Positions 8,217-17,220 of a stretch of DNA of 36,154 nucleotides are shown one piece after another. A program made the translations under genes and the position numbers. The DNA is taken from positions 1 through 36,154 of the forward strand of contig PLMF01000181.1 in NCBI GenBank assembly GCA_003142355.1, given 5' to 3'. Every line of letters starts with the position of its first letter. Within the stretch, counting starts at the first letter, position 1. The stretch is from Bryobacterales bacterium. GTDB taxonomy: Bacteria; Acidobacteriota; Terriglobia; Bryobacterales; Bryobacteraceae. Under the pieces are notes generated by a model. It did not search any database. It saw only the letters and a program-made list of their open reading frames with translations, and was not told where the DNA came from.

Positions 8217-9244
8217 TGTGCCCGGTGCCCCTGGTTACCACGGACAAAATCCTGCTCGGCCACGGCAGCGGCGGCAAACTGAGCGCCGAGCTGATCGAGA
8301 GCATTTTCCTTCCCGCGTTTCGCAACCCCGTGCTGGCGCGGCTGGACGACCAGGCCGTGGTGACCATCGGCGGCGCGAGGCTGGCCGTCACCACCGACTC
8401 GTTCGTGGTCAAGCCGCTGTTCTTCCGCGGCGGCGATATCGGCTCGCTCGCCGTCCACGGCACGGTCAACGATCTGGCCATGGGCGGAGCGCAACCGCTC
8501 TTCCTCACGGTGGCGTTCATTCTCGAGGAAGGGTTGCCCCTGGACACCTTGCGCCGCGTGGTGGAGTCACTGGCGGGGGCCGCGCGCGCGGCCGGCGTCC
8601 AGATCGTCACCGGCGATACCAAGGTGGTGGAAAAGGGCAGCGGCGACGGCATCTTCATCAACACCACGGGCATTGGCCTGGTGCCCGAGGGCGTCGAGCT
8701 ATCCGCCAGCGCCGCGCGGCCCGGCGATCGCGTGATCCTGAGCGGGTCCGTCGGCGAACACGGCATGGCCATTCTCTCCCAGCGCGAAGGCCTGGAGTTC
8801 GAAACCGCGCTCGAGAGCGACTCCGCCGCGCTCCACACGCTGGTGGCCGCCATGCTCGCGGCCGACGGCCGGATTCATACCCTGCGCGATCCCACCCGCG
8901 GCGGCGTCTCCAGTTCATTGAACGAAATCGCCAAACAATCCGGCGTGGGAATTGAGATCGAGGAGAGCGCCATCCCGGTTCGTGAAGCGGTGCGCGGCGC
9001 CTGCGAGTTGCTCGGCCTGGACCCGCTCTATGTGGCCAACGAAGGCAAGCTGATCGCCATGGTGGACGCCGCCGCCGCCGGCGCGGTGCTGGCCGCCATG
9101 CGCCGCCACCCGCTAGGCCGCGATGCCTGCGCGATCGGCGCCGTCACGGCCGCCCACCCAGGCATGGTGACCATGCGCACCCTGCTCGGCCCCAGCCGCA
9201 TTGTAGACATGCTGGCAGGAGACCAGTTGCCGCGCATTTGCTAG
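8213..9244 (+). CDS. hypE: Hydrogenase maturation protein HypE
   Basis: An AIR-synthase-like ATPase of 343 residues that dehydrates the carbamoylated C-terminal cysteine to a thiocyanate, giving the cyanide ligands for the [NiFe] iron; the carbamoyl group comes from HypF. Visible features are GHGSGGK near the N-terminus, the nucleotide-site segments [23 protein letters not shown] and DPTRGGVSS, and the essential C-terminal PRIC ending in Cys. The ATG at 8213 is part of ATGATG and overlaps the hypD stop. An intrinsic terminator begins in the stop codon itself, so hypDE appears to be a complete transcription unit. Confidence 0.95.
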   Translation: MMCPVPLVTTDKILLGHGSGGKLSAELIESIFLPAFRNPVLARLDDQAVVTIGGARLAVTTDSFVVKPLFFRGGDIGSLAVHGTVNDLAMGGAQPLFLTVAFILEEGLPLDTLRRVVESLAGAARAAGVQIVTGDTKVVEKGSGDGIFINTTGIGLVPEGVELSASAARPGDRVILSGSVGEHGMAILSQREGLEFETALESDSAALHTLVAAMLAADGRIHTLRDPTRGGVSSSLNEIAKQSGVGIEIEESAIPVREAVRGACELLGLDPLYVANEGKLIAMVDAAAAGAVLAAMRRHPLGRDACAIGAVTAAHPGMVTMRTLLGPSRIVDMLAGDQLPRIC

Positions 9245-9295
9245 TGGCGCAGGCACTCATGCCTGCCGCGTCCCGACTCCTCGGGACGCTTTTTT
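9244..9295 (+). terminator. Intrinsic terminator of hypDE (two-hairpin element, copy 2)
   Basis: First hairpin GCAGGC/GCCTGC (9249-9254 with 9261-9266). Second is a perfect 9-bp stem GCGTCCCGA/TCGGGACGC (9268-9276 with 9281-9289) with loop CTCC, followed directly by six T. The first base is the G of the hypE TAG. It shares the GTGGCGCAG start and T-run end with 4756-4807. Confidence 0.85.
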
Positions 9296-9306
9296 GCCTA
9301 CCCCTA

Positions 9307-9335
9307 TTGCATTCCCATATGACTAGCGGTAATAT
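9307..9335 (+). promoter_or_regulatory. Sigma-70-type promoter of padR-ADOP
   Basis: TTGCAT (9307-9312) and TAATAT (9330-9335) are separated by exactly 17 bases, with a strong ribosome-binding site downstream. Among candidate promoters in the window this is the best match to the two-box consensus. Confidence 0.65.
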
Positions 9336-9336
9336 G
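9316..9336 (+). promoter_or_regulatory. Candidate PadR operator
   Basis: CATAT and ATATG form an inverted repeat with 11 bases between, filling the spacer and -10 box of the promoter. PadR proteins usually bind dyad sites in their own promoters, so binding here would block RNA polymerase. The assignment is inferred from position and symmetry. Confidence 0.45.
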
Positions 9337-9355
9337 GCATTCCAATAGGAGGCCT

Positions 9356-9700
9356 ATGAACGCGAAATCCGATGTTTGGCAAGGAACCCTGGCCCTGATG
9401 GCGCTCCGGACGCTGGATGCGCTGGGGCCGCTGCACGGTTACGGAATCGCCCGCCGCATCGAGCAGACCAGCGGCGACCTGCTCTCCGTGAACTACGGAA
9501 CCATCTATCCGGCGCTTCTCAAGCTGGAGCAGGAGGGCTACATCCGCTCGGAGTGGGGCGTGTCGGAAAACAATCGCAAGGCCAAGTACTACAAGCTGAC
9601 TCGCGCCGGCAGGAAGCAGCTTCAAAAGGAAGCGCTCCAGTGGAAACAGGCCACCACCATCATGGACCGCTTCCTCGCCCCTGCCAAGGAGGCTTCATGA
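9356..9700 (+). CDS. PadR-family transcriptional regulator
   Basis: A 114-residue winged-helix repressor. It has the PadR pattern: the N-terminal helix [20 protein letters not shown], then [20 protein letters not shown], the recognition part [15 protein letters not shown], the wing [18 protein letters not shown] and a C-terminal dimerisation helix. AGGAGG (9347-9352) sits 3 bases before the ATG. Its stop overlaps the permease ATG (ATGA), so the regulator and transporter are made together and the regulator probably controls both from the promoter at 9307-9335. The inducing ligand cannot be read from the sequence. Confidence 0.92.
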   Translation: MNAKSDVWQGTLALMALRTLDALGPLHGYGIARRIEQTSGDLLSVNYGTIYPALLKLEQEGYIRSEWGVSENNRKAKYYKLTRAGRKQLQKEALQWKQATTIMDRFLAPAKEAS

Positions 9701-12336
9701 GGCAAGTGCGCGCCTGGTTCGTCCGCATCCTGGGCTTGTTCGGCCAGAACCGGCGAGACGGCGAGTTTGCCGAGGAACTGGAATCCCACCTTCAACTGCA
9801 CGTGGAAGACGGCATTCGCTCCGGCCTCACCCCGGCTGAGGCACGGCGAGCGGCAATCATCCGGCTGGGCGGCATTGAACCCACCAAAGAGAGCCACCGC
9901 GACCGCCGCGGCATTCCATTTCTGGAGACGCCGGCGCGGGACCTGGCCTACGCCGCGCGCATGCTGCGCCGCAATCCCGGATTCACGGCAACGGTAGTGC
10001 TCACACTCGGTCTGGGCATCGGCGCCACCACCGCCATCTTCACCGTGGTCAATGCCGTGCTCCTGCGCCCGTTGCCCTACCCCCACCCGGAGCGCCTGGT
10101 CTATATCGCCATGAGCTTCGGCGAGCCCGGCGACCACGCATTCTCCTACACCCTGGATTACCCTGCGTGGCGGGACCACAGCCGCACCTTGAGCCAGATT
10201 GCAGGCTACCGGATGTTTCAGGCCAACTGCACCGGAGGAGGTGAGGCGGAACGGATCACCGGCGCATATGCCACCAAGTCCCTTTTTTCGCTCCTCGGCG
10301 TTCGACCCATGATGGGACGGACTTTTCTGCCCGAGGAAGATCGCCCCGGCGGTCCGGCGGTGGCCATCCTGAGTCACGCTTTCTGGAAGCGTCGCTTCGG
10401 CGGAGATCCCGCGGTCATTGGCAAGGCTCTGACTTTGGATGCGAGCACTTATACCGTGATCGGTGTGCTCCCGGCGACATTCCTGATTCCCGACCGGGAA
10501 GAATCCCATTACGACCTCTGGGTGCCCTTTGCGATCAGCGACTCCGGCAAGGCGAAGGGGATTCTGTTGCAGGTGGTCGGACGGCTCAAACCCGGCATCG
10601 GCATCGGCGCCGTGCGCTCCGATTTGGAGCCGCTCATGCAGCAATTCCGCAGAAAGAGAAGCGTCGTCGTGTCGGACTGGCACGAAAGGGTCGCGGGCGG
10701 CGCACGGCGTTCGCTGCTCCTCTTCCTGTGCGCAGTCAGCTTCGTGCTGCTGATCGCCTGCGTCAACGTCGCCAACCTGCTGCTCTCGCGCGCGGCCACG
10801 CGCGACAAAGAGATGGCCGTCCGGCGCGCCCTGGGTGCTGGTAAGGGGCGCGTCCTCCGGCAACTTCTTACGGAGAGCATGCTGCTGGGCGTGCTGGGAG
10901 GCGCCGTCGGCCTGGCGCTGGCATTCTGGGGCAAGAACCTGCTCATTGCCTGGATCTCGCGCAACCTGCCGGCGCTCGATCCCATTCGTCTCGACTACCG
11001 CGTTCTGGCTTTCAACCTCGCGCTCGGACTGCTCACCGGCGTGGCCTTCGGGCTGGCGCCGGCGCTTCAGGCATCCAAGGTTCAGTTGAACGAGTCCCTC
11101 AAAGAAGCGGGGCGCGGCGCCGCCGACGGCCAGTCGGGCAACCGCCTCCGCAACCTGCTGGTGGTTCTTGAGGTGGCGCTCGCCATGGTGCTCCTGTGCG
11201 GCGCCGGTCTGCTCCTGAAGAGTTTCTTGCGCATGCGCGGCATCGACCCTGGCTTCCGGTCCGACCGCATCCTCACCTTGAACGTAAACCTGACGTTTTC
11301 CCAATACCCGAAACCGCTGGAGCAGACCAGGTTTTTCCAACAGGCGATCGAGCGGATCGGAGTTCTCCCCGGCGTCGAAGCAGTGGGTGCGGGCACTTCC
11401 ATTCCCCTCGGAGGTTACAGCATGACTGTATCTGGAATGGCCATCGACGGCAAGCCGGATACCGACGTCGCCTCTTCGCTGGTGATGGTAAGCCCGGATT
11501 ACTTGCGGACCTTGGGCATTCCCCTGGTGCTGGGGCGCTACTTCGGCGATTCCGATCGGGAAGGCGCGCCCAGCGTCGTCATCGTGAATGAGTCGTTCGC
11601 CCACCGTTTCTTCCCCGGTGAGAACTGCCTGGGCAGGAGAATTCAGAACCCCGCTCGGAAGACCGACTGGATGACCATCGTGGGTGTGGTGCGCGATATT
11701 CGCCCCTGGCCCCAGGTGGCGGTCGCTCCGGAGATGTACCTCTCTTATTTGCAGGCCGAACAGGTGCATCTCAGGATGACCGGCGGGGAAATGGGATCGG
11801 AAATGGGCCTGGCAATCCGCACGGCGGGTGACCCGATAAGCCTGGCCGCGGCTGTGCGCAGCCAGATCGCCCTGATCGATAAATCCCAGCCAGTGCACGA
11901 CATGAAGACCCTGGACGAGCGTCGCGCGGGATCGCTCGCACCGCGCCGCCTGAACATGCTGCTGGTGGTCACATTCGCCGCGCTGGCGCTGATTCTCGGG
12001 GTGATCGGCATCTACGGCGTGGTGTCCTACTCCGTGGGCCGGCGTACCCACGAAATCGGCATCCGCATGGCGCTGGGCGCGCACCAGGGCCAGATTCTGG
12101 GCATGGTGCTGCGCAACGGATTGGGTCTCATCGCCGCCGGCGTCGCCATCGGTCTTCTGGCCAGCGCCGGCCTGACGCGGCTGATATCGAGTGAGCTTTG
12201 GGGCGTTTCCGCGACCGATCCGTGGACCTTCGCGGCAGTCATATGCGTTCTCGCCGCCAGTGGTTCCGCCGCCTGCCTGCTGCCGGCCTGGCGCGCGGCG
12301 CGGGTGGATCCGACGCGGGCGCTGCGTTACGAGTGA
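9697..12336 (+). CDS. ADOP-family ABC transporter permease (MacB/FtsX-like)
   Basis: A membrane protein of 879 residues with the plan of the acidobacterial duplicated orphan permeases. It has a soluble N-terminal prefix (about 10-75, [20 protein letters not shown]), a first helix (about 95-118, [20 protein letters not shown]) with a MacB-type periplasmic domain, FtsX helices (about 345-470), a second helix and periplasmic domain from about 486, a second FtsX set from about 753, and the family ending [16 protein letters not shown] lies 4 bases before the ATG, which overlaps the padR stop. No ATP-binding subunit is next to it, as expected for this family. The substrate is unknown; related MacB systems move peptides, lipoproteins or drugs. 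Confidence 0.92.
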   Translation: MRQVRAWFVRILGLFGQNRRDGEFAEELESHLQLHVEDGIRSGLTPAEARRAAIIRLGGIEPTKESHRDRRGIPFLETPARDLAYAARMLRRNPGFTATVVLTLGLGIGATTAIFTVVNAVLLRPLPYPHPERLVYIAMSFGEPGDHAFSYTLDYPAWRDHSRTLSQIAGYRMFQANCTGGGEAERITGAYATKSLFSLLGVRPMMGRTFLPEEDRPGGPAVAILSHAFWKRRFGGDPAVIGKALTLDASTYTVIGVLPATFLIPDREESHYDLWVPFAISDSGKAKGILLQVVGRLKPGIGIGAVRSDLEPLMQQFRRKRSVVVSDWHERVAGGARRSLLLFLCAVSFVLLIACVNVANLLLSRAATRDKEMAVRRALGAGKGRVLRQLLTESMLLGVLGGAVGLALAFWGKNLLIAWISRNLPALDPIRLDYRVLAFNLALGLLTGVAFGLAPALQASKVQLNESLKEAGRGAADGQSGNRLRNLLVVLEVALAMVLLCGAGLLLKSFLRMRGIDPGFRSDRILTLNVNLTFSQYPKPLEQTRFFQQAIERIGVLPGVEAVGAGTSIPLGGYSMTVSGMAIDGKPDTDVASSLVMVSPDYLRTLGIPLVLGRYFGDSDREGAPSVVIVNESFAHRFFPGENCLGRRIQNPARKTDWMTIVGVVRDIRPWPQVAVAPEMYLSYLQAEQVHLRMTGGEMGSEMGLAIRTAGDPISLAAAVRSQIALIDKSQPVHDMKTLDERRAGSLAPRRLNMLLVVTFAALALILGVIGIYGVVSYSVGRRTHEIGIRMALGAHQGQILGMVLRNGLGLIAAGVAIGLLASAGLTRLISSELWGVSATDPWTFAAVICVLAASGSAACLLPAWRAARVDPTRALRYE

Positions 12337-13172
12337 AGCTTGCGCGCGGCCAGCAGCACTCCGCCGAGCAGGCACAGCATCAGGCTCGCAGGCTCCGGCG
12401 TGTAGATGTCGCCACCGTGCAGATTGCTGACTGTGGTGCTCGTGCCTATGGCTGTGGCTGTGGCGCCGTTGGGATTGCTGGAACTGAGCCCGGTAATCTC
12501 ATATAACGGGTGCGGCCCACCACAGAACTCCGTGGCGAACAGATTGTCGCTCTTGTCGAAGGCGATCCCCATCAGACAAGGGTTGTTGGGCAACGTGCCG
12601 ACCAGCGTGCCCGTGCCGCTGCTCTTGTTGATGCGGTATATGCTGCTGGTGCCAGTCGGGGGATCATCGTAGGAGCTGGCAACGGCATACAGACCGCCCT
12701 GAGAGTCGATGGCGAAGTCCATGAAGTGGTCGAAGCCCATGGGGCCCACGTCAAAGAAGTTGGAGTGGTCCGGAGGTACCCGGTACAGCTCGCCTCCATT
12801 CGGGTCGCCACCGAAATAGACGGTGCCATCACTCGCAACTTCCATGCCCATCAACCCCGCCGGCAGGCTCGAGACCAGAGTTCCAGCCCCCGTGGACAGG
12901 TTGACACTGATAACCACAGGATTGCCGGACCCATCTTGGCCGAGCGCGTAGAAAACGCCCGAGGGATCGAAGGCCGACCCGGTGAGATTATAGTATCCGC
13001 CTGTAACTGCGATTGTGCTAACGGCTAACCCCGTGCCAATGTCAATGGCGGTCAGCGTGTTGGGACTAGTGCTAACACCGCTGAAAGCGTAGAAAATCTG
13101 ATCGGCCGATGCCGCCGGGCTGAGCCATGCCAGGAGACCACAAAGCAAACAAACGTACCAGAATCTTCGCAT
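12327..13172 (-). CDS. PEP-CTERM protein with beta-propeller-like repeats
   Basis: A 281-residue exported protein. After a signal peptide ([20 protein letters not shown]) it has repeated blocks of the type [43 protein letters not shown] and [10 protein letters not shown], as in propeller-like lytic or sensor folds. It ends with the PEP-CTERM sorting signal: TPEPAS, a hydrophobic helix and the basic end ARKLHS, recognised by an exosortase and anchored or secreted with exopolysaccharide. A -10 box TATAAT lies 7 bases before the ATG and no Shine-Dalgarno sequence is present, so a leaderless transcript is likely. The last 10 bases overlap the end of the convergent ADOP gene. Confidence 0.85.
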   Translation of the reverse strand: MRRFWYVCLLCGLLAWLSPAASADQIFYAFSGVSTSPNTLTAIDIGTGLAVSTIAVTGGYYNLTGSAFDPSGVFYALGQDGSGNPVVISVNLSTGAGTLVSSLPAGLMGMEVASDGTVYFGGDPNGGELYRVPPDHSNFFDVGPMGFDHFMDFAIDSQGGLYAVASSYDDPPTGTSSIYRINKSSGTGTLVGTLPNNPCLMGIAFDKSDNLFATEFCGGPHPLYEITGLSSSNPNGATATAIGTSTTVSNLHGGDIYTPEPASLMLCLLGGVLLAARKLHS

Positions 13173-13179
13173 GGGCGAG

Positions 13180-13188
13180 ATTATACCA
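13180..13188 (-). promoter_or_regulatory. Extended -10 promoter of the PEP-CTERM gene
   Basis: TGGTATAAT on the minus strand, a perfect -10 box with the TGn extension and no evident -35. It ends 7 bases before the ATG at 13172, which puts the predicted transcript start at or next to the start codon. Confidence 0.6.
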
Positions 13189-13236
13189 CAAAAGGGCGGC
13201 CTCGAGGATATGGAAAAGTCCTCCCGATTTGGGTAA

Positions 13237-16185
13237 CTACGGCCTCGATGGCCCGGCTGCAATCTCTGGCTCGAGCGCCGCCAGCCGGTACCGCTCCGCC
13301 AGCACGCCGGCATCGACGGCAGCCTCGAATTCCTTGGTCCTCAAGTCGGTTGCCATCCTCCGCAACTGCCGGACATAATCGCCGGCTCTCCTCTTGCCGG
13401 CTTCGTCCAGTCGAGCGGCGGCATCTTCGGCTTCGGCAATCCGTTCCTTCTCAAACTGGTCGATGGCCGCCGCCAGCTTGCCCCGCTCTTCCACGGCGGC
13501 GGGCCCGCGGGCGGCGAAGAACGCCCGATTCTGGCGGAGCAGCGCGGCCAGGTCGGCGTGGACCTTGCCCACCACTCCGCTCCAGCTTTCGATCCCCGGA
13601 TTCACCTGCTCCGCCGGTCTCTGAAAGCTGCTGGGCTTGGCCATGGCTGGAGAATCGTAAATGGCGTTGAAAACCAGCTTGTAGGCGCCGTGCGATTGTC
13701 CGCGCCACTGCGGCTTGAAGCCAAACAGATAGATTCGCCCATCGCCTTGAAAGACTTCGAGCGCGGCGGCTTTTCCTTGAATGCGTTCGGGGTGCAGCAG
13801 GTAACCGCTCTCCAGCGGATTCCGGTCCCTGGGGTAAGTGGCCAGAACCGCGCCCCGGAAACCGCTCTTCAGCTCGAACACCGGTCCCCGCTCGAACATG
13901 ATGATCGGCTCGCGCGGCATTCCCCACAGCGCCGGATGCGCCAGGTCGCGCAGCTCCACTCGCAGCAGCGATCCCGAGCAGTAGAACTGGTCGTTACTGA
14001 GGCCGCTCAGAGTATTGGCCACCGGCAAATGGAGCTCGTCGATGGCCATGAGCGAGGCGTTGTTGAACGCGATCAGAGTGCCGCCCCCGTCGACGAACGA
14101 GCGCAAAGCGTCCACGCCGGTCTCGCCCAGGCCGCCGGCGTACTCTCCGGGAATCGACCCCGGCGCAAAACCCTCCACGATCGACCTGGGCATGGCGTCG
14201 GGGATGATAATCGCATCCAACCGCTCTCGCAGGTGTCCGGCCTGAATGTCGCCGTTGCGCAGCGTAATGGGCGCGAAACCATAATCCTCGAGAATCCATC
14301 GAGTCCACCCCTCGTCGATGGCCGGAACCCAGGAGCGGTACAGGCCGACGCGAGGCTTTTTCGTCGAGACCGCGTCCTGCGGCGGTTTGGCGACGGCCAC
14401 GGCGTTCACCGAATACTTGCGCGCGATCTCCGCCAGGCGCTCCCGATCGATACCGGAGACCACCATGGCGCCCGCTTCCCCGTCAGCCTTGGCAAAACCG
14501 GCCTGGGCGCCAGCCTTGAGGGCCTCGTTGATGGCCTTGAAACTGGCGTTGGTCCGATGGCCGATTACATAGGCCGCACCGGTTCCCTGAACGCCGCCCT
14601 CGGGAAACGCCACTTCTTTGATTGGCTGGAGGCCGGCGCGCTGTTCCGGGGTAACCGGCATCAGGACGGCCGCCACTTCCACCCCCATCTGCATGGGAAG
14701 GGTCCAGCCCGCCACATCGTAGGGCCGGATGGGCGGCCCATTCGGGGACTCTCGCAAATCCGGGTAATGTTGCGGCTCGAACAGCTCTTTCACCAGCGGA
14801 GCGAATGGCTGGTCCATCAGCACCACCCACGCGCCCCGGTACTCGCGGCCATTGGCCGCAAATGGCTGCGCGGCCTTGTGCACCTCGATGCCGTTGACGA
14901 GCAACTTCTCCACCAGGATTGCGGCCGTGGGCAGGTCGCGCTGCTCCTGCGGGATTACGTAGGCAAATGGCGGCTCGTTGCGGAACCGCTCGATGTTATC
15001 CCGGCCGGCCTGATAGCGGTTGAAGAGCAGCACCTCGCGGTATTTCGCCGCCGTGTCCAGCACCGCCATGGAGCCGCCCAGCATATAGCGCACGGCATCG
15101 CCCAGGCGCCACCAGCCGCCTTTCCAGGGGCTGTTGTAGAACACCTCCGAGCGCAAGGGCTGGCGATCCTTCGGAAAGTCTTCGACCGTGTAGAAGTGGG
15201 GTGTCGCATAGCGGTACAGGGCCGTCTCCGTGAAGAAAGAGATGCTGTTCCGGAAAATGCCGGCGAAGTCCAGGAACCCCGGATACCAGTTGTCGAAGCC
15301 CACGCGGTGGACCGCACCGGGCATCTGGTGCTCGTCCAGATACGCGCCCATGTTGATGCCCAGCACATTGAGCCAGCGCATCATCAGCGGGTGAATATTG
15401 GAGGAGATCGGCTCGGTGAAAGGCGGGATGAAAATCCGTGCCGGAAACGGCGCGGTCTGATGATGGCAGTAGAAGATCACCGGGTCGAACTCCAGTTCCG
15501 CGCGGGTGACTTCCCGCGATTCCAGCATGTTGTTCATGTAGCCGTCGCGGTTGTTGTCGTGGCCGACATACTCTTGATACAGATCCGGCAAGGGGCTCAC
15601 CTCGTAGGGCGTGCCCAGGTTCTTCCGGTACCAGGCGGCGATCTCGTTCTGGCCGTCCGGGTTGAGCGTCGGCCAAAGCATGACAATCACGTTATCGAGG
15701 ATGGCGTCGACCTCGGCGTCGCCCTGGGTGGCCACCAGTTTGTAGGCCAGCAAAATCGACTGCTGCGCGCCGGCCACCTCGCTCGAATGCATGCCGCCAT
15801 CGATGTGCACGATGGCCTTCCCTTCACGGGCCAGCGCCTGGGCGGCGGCGTCATTGATCCCGCGAGCCAGGGCCAGCCGCTGGGAGATGGACTTGTACTG
15901 ATCCAACTTGGCCAGGTTCTGGGGCGAAGAGATGAGCGCGATCTCCCAATCCAGGCCACGCGTTGTCTTGCCCACGGAAATCAACTTGATCCGGTTGGAA
16001 CTCGCGGCCAGACGGTGGAAGTACTCCCGCGATTCGTCGTAGCTGGCGAGGTAGAAATCATCGCCGGGCTTATGGCCGAGCACCGATTCCGGCGTGGGAA
16101 CGGTTTGAGCCGCGGCCGGGCGCGGCGATACCACCAGGATGACAGCCGCCAGGGCCGAAGCGCGGATAACGGACTTTGCGAACAT
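13237..16185 (-). CDS. Secreted M14-family zinc carboxypeptidase, long form
   Basis: A 982-residue exported metallopeptidase. A signal peptide (about 1-26) precedes the M14 domain (about 40-340). Zinc ligands H133 and E136 lie in GGMHSSEVAG, NPDG is at 175-178, the substrate-binding Asn-Arg is in HDNNRDGY (about 209-216), the third ligand is probably H241 or H242 in FYCHHQTA, and the general base is E320 in FFTET. The second half (about 600-860) has VGLYRSW, DAIIIPD, FVDGGGTLIAFNN and GRIYLFGF, resembling a class I amidotransferase-like or ThuA-like fold without a clear catalytic triad. It starts 3 bases after the methyltransferase stop and is probably co-transcribed with it. It likely trims peptides in the periplasm or outside the cell. 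Confidence 0.85.
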   Translation of the reverse strand: MFAKSVIRASALAAVILVVSPRPAAAQTVPTPESVLGHKPGDDFYLASYDESREYFHRLAASSNRIKLISVGKTTRGLDWEIALISSPQNLAKLDQYKSISQRLALARGINDAAAQALAREGKAIVHIDGGMHSSEVAGAQQSILLAYKLVATQGDAEVDAILDNVIVMLWPTLNPDGQNEIAAWYRKNLGTPYEVSPLPDLYQEYVGHDNNRDGYMNNMLESREVTRAELEFDPVIFYCHHQTAPFPARIFIPPFTEPISSNIHPLMMRWLNVLGINMGAYLDEHQMPGAVHRVGFDNWYPGFLDFAGIFRNSISFFTETALYRYATPHFYTVEDFPKDRQPLRSEVFYNSPWKGGWWRLGDAVRYMLGGSMAVLDTAAKYREVLLFNRYQAGRDNIERFRNEPPFAYVIPQEQRDLPTAAILVEKLLVNGIEVHKAAQPFAANGREYRGAWVVLMDQPFAPLVKELFEPQHYPDLRESPNGPPIRPYDVAGWTLPMQMGVEVAAVLMPVTPEQRAGLQPIKEVAFPEGGVQGTGAAYVIGHRTNASFKAINEALKAGAQAGFAKADGEAGAMVVSGIDRERLAEIARKYSVNAVAVAKPPQDAVSTKKPRVGLYRSWVPAIDEGWTRWILEDYGFAPITLRNGDIQAGHLRERLDAIIIPDAMPRSIVEGFAPGSIPGEYAGGLGETGVDALRSFVDGGGTLIAFNNASLMAIDELHLPVANTLSGLSNDQFYCSGSLLRVELRDLAHPALWGMPREPIIMFERGPVFELKSGFRGAVLATYPRDRNPLESGYLLHPERIQGKAAALEVFQGDGRIYLFGFKPQWRGQSHGAYKLVFNAIYDSPAMAKPSSFQRPAEQVNPGIESWSGVVGKVHADLAALLRQNRAFFAARGPAAVEERGKLAAAIDQFEKERIAEAEDAAARLDEAGKRRAGDYVRQLRRMATDLRTKEFEAAVDAGVLAERYRLAALEPEIAAGPSRP

Positions 16186-16188
16186 GCC

Positions 16189-17055
16189 TCAAATGGTAGC
16201 CAGATGATCTGATGGATGTAAAGGCTGCCCCGCGAACAAATTGAGCTTGTACATCTTCATCAGCTTCGGGAACAGTTTGCGAATGACGCGAACGCTGGTC
16301 CGCATCGGCAAAGAAAGGCGCGAGTTCAAAGGCTCCGGGAGGTCCACCATGCCGCGGGATTCCACCAGGCGCAGCCCGATATTCCAACGCTCAATCTCCC
16401 TCGGGTCTTCGCATGCCCATGTGAAACGGGCCCCTAGTTTCCGGCGCGCGTGGTCCTTGTTCGCCCCCTCTACGGCTCTGCGGCTGGTGGTGTCGAAGGC
16501 GATCTTCACGCACGGAAAATTGCCCGCGATCTGCGCCAGCGCCGCCTTGACCTCCTGCTCTTTCAGGTAGATGAAAACGGCTTCCGCAACAAAGAAGTAA
16601 GGTCCGGGGCTCTGGCGCACCGCTGCCATCCAGTCCGCATCGAGAACCGACCCGGCCAGGGTCGTGCGCCGCTCACTGTCCGTGAAGAATCTCCGCCGCA
16701 GTTCAACCACCTCCGGAAGATCGAGGTCGAACCAGTGGAGGCGGCCGTTGTCGAGCCGCTCAAAGCGTGTGTTGAGTCCGGAGCCGATTTCGACGACGGT
16801 GCCTTCCGGATGGCTGCGCAGAAATTCCTTGACACACTCATCGAACATGGCGCTTCGCAATACACAGCCAATGACGCGCCACCTTTGGTTGAACCTCTGG
16901 AAATCCCAATCGATGGATTCCACCATTCCGATGGCCCTGGAATCATCCAGGATGGGGTGCTTTCTGCGGCTCTCGACCGCGCGGGCGTAGAGCGGAACCA
17001 GTAGGGTCTCCGGCACCGTGCCGAGCCGGATGGCCTGTCTCGAATCCGTGTTCAT
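16189..17055 (-). CDS. LCMT/PPM-type SAM-dependent methyltransferase
   Basis: A 288-residue class I methyltransferase of the leucine-carboxyl-methyltransferase/TcmP type, which in bacteria methylates carboxyl or hydroxyl groups of small molecules. Motif I VVEIGSGLNTRFERL (about residues 93-107) binds S-adenosylmethionine; HWFDLDLPEVVELRR, SVLDADW and FFVAEAVFIYL follow in the usual order. The frame stays open far upstream across the divergent gene, but the ATG at 17055 gives a normal-length protein. TATACT lies 10 bases before it. It is the first gene of a two-gene unit with the M14 peptidase; a shared pathway is possible but not shown. Confidence 0.82.
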   Translation of the reverse strand: MNTDSRQAIRLGTVPETLLVPLYARAVESRRKHPILDDSRAIGMVESIDWDFQRFNQRWRVIGCVLRSAMFDECVKEFLRSHPEGTVVEIGSGLNTRFERLDNGRLHWFDLDLPEVVELRRRFFTDSERRTTLAGSVLDADWMAAVRQSPGPYFFVAEAVFIYLKEQEVKAALAQIAGNFPCVKIAFDTTSRRAVEGANKDHARRKLGARFTWACEDPREIERWNIGLRLVESRGMVDLPEPLNSRLSLPMRTSVRVIRKLFPKLMKMYKLNLFAGQPLHPSDHLATI

Positions 17056-17065
17056 CGTCAGACCA

Positions 17066-17071
17066 AGTATA
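17066..17071 (-). promoter_or_regulatory. Possible -10 box of the methyltransferase-peptidase unit
   Basis: TATACT on the minus strand, 10 bases before the ATG at 17055; no -35 match and no Shine-Dalgarno sequence. It suggests a very short leader. Confidence 0.35.
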
Positions 17072-17177
17072 GCGTCAGTCCTGTCCGGCCCTGTTTCGCT
17101 CAGCGCGGCCGCGCTCGTACTGCCGGATGACGCCGGCCGGGTCGGCCGGCCATGGCCAGTCGGCCTGAGCGCCCGGT

Positions 17178-17207
17178 TTGACTTCCCTTCCCGGTTTCCC
17201 ATAAGAT
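17178..17207 (+). promoter_or_regulatory. Possible promoter of the S9D peptidase
   Basis: TTGACT (17178-17183) and TAAGAT (17202-17207) are separated by 18 bases. The start codon is 13 bases after the -10 box, so the leader would be only a few bases long. It shares the divergent spacer with the methyltransferase promoter. Confidence 0.4.
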
Positions 17208-17220
17208 TCTCGTGTCGCTT

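Noticed and set aside
9376..9696. Upstream extension of the ADOP frame through padR
   Set aside because: The permease has a strong ribosome-binding site and an ATGA overlap at 9697; the extension is in the wrong frame within padR.
9622..12375. Very long open frame on the minus strand opposite the ADOP permease
   Set aside because: Low-complexity His/Gln/Arg/Ala-rich shadow caused by GC-biased third positions; the plus strand has clear family domains.
13558..16212. Long plus-strand frame opposite the M14 carboxypeptidase
   Set aside because: Antisense shadow with no domain; the minus strand carries complete zinc peptidase motifs.
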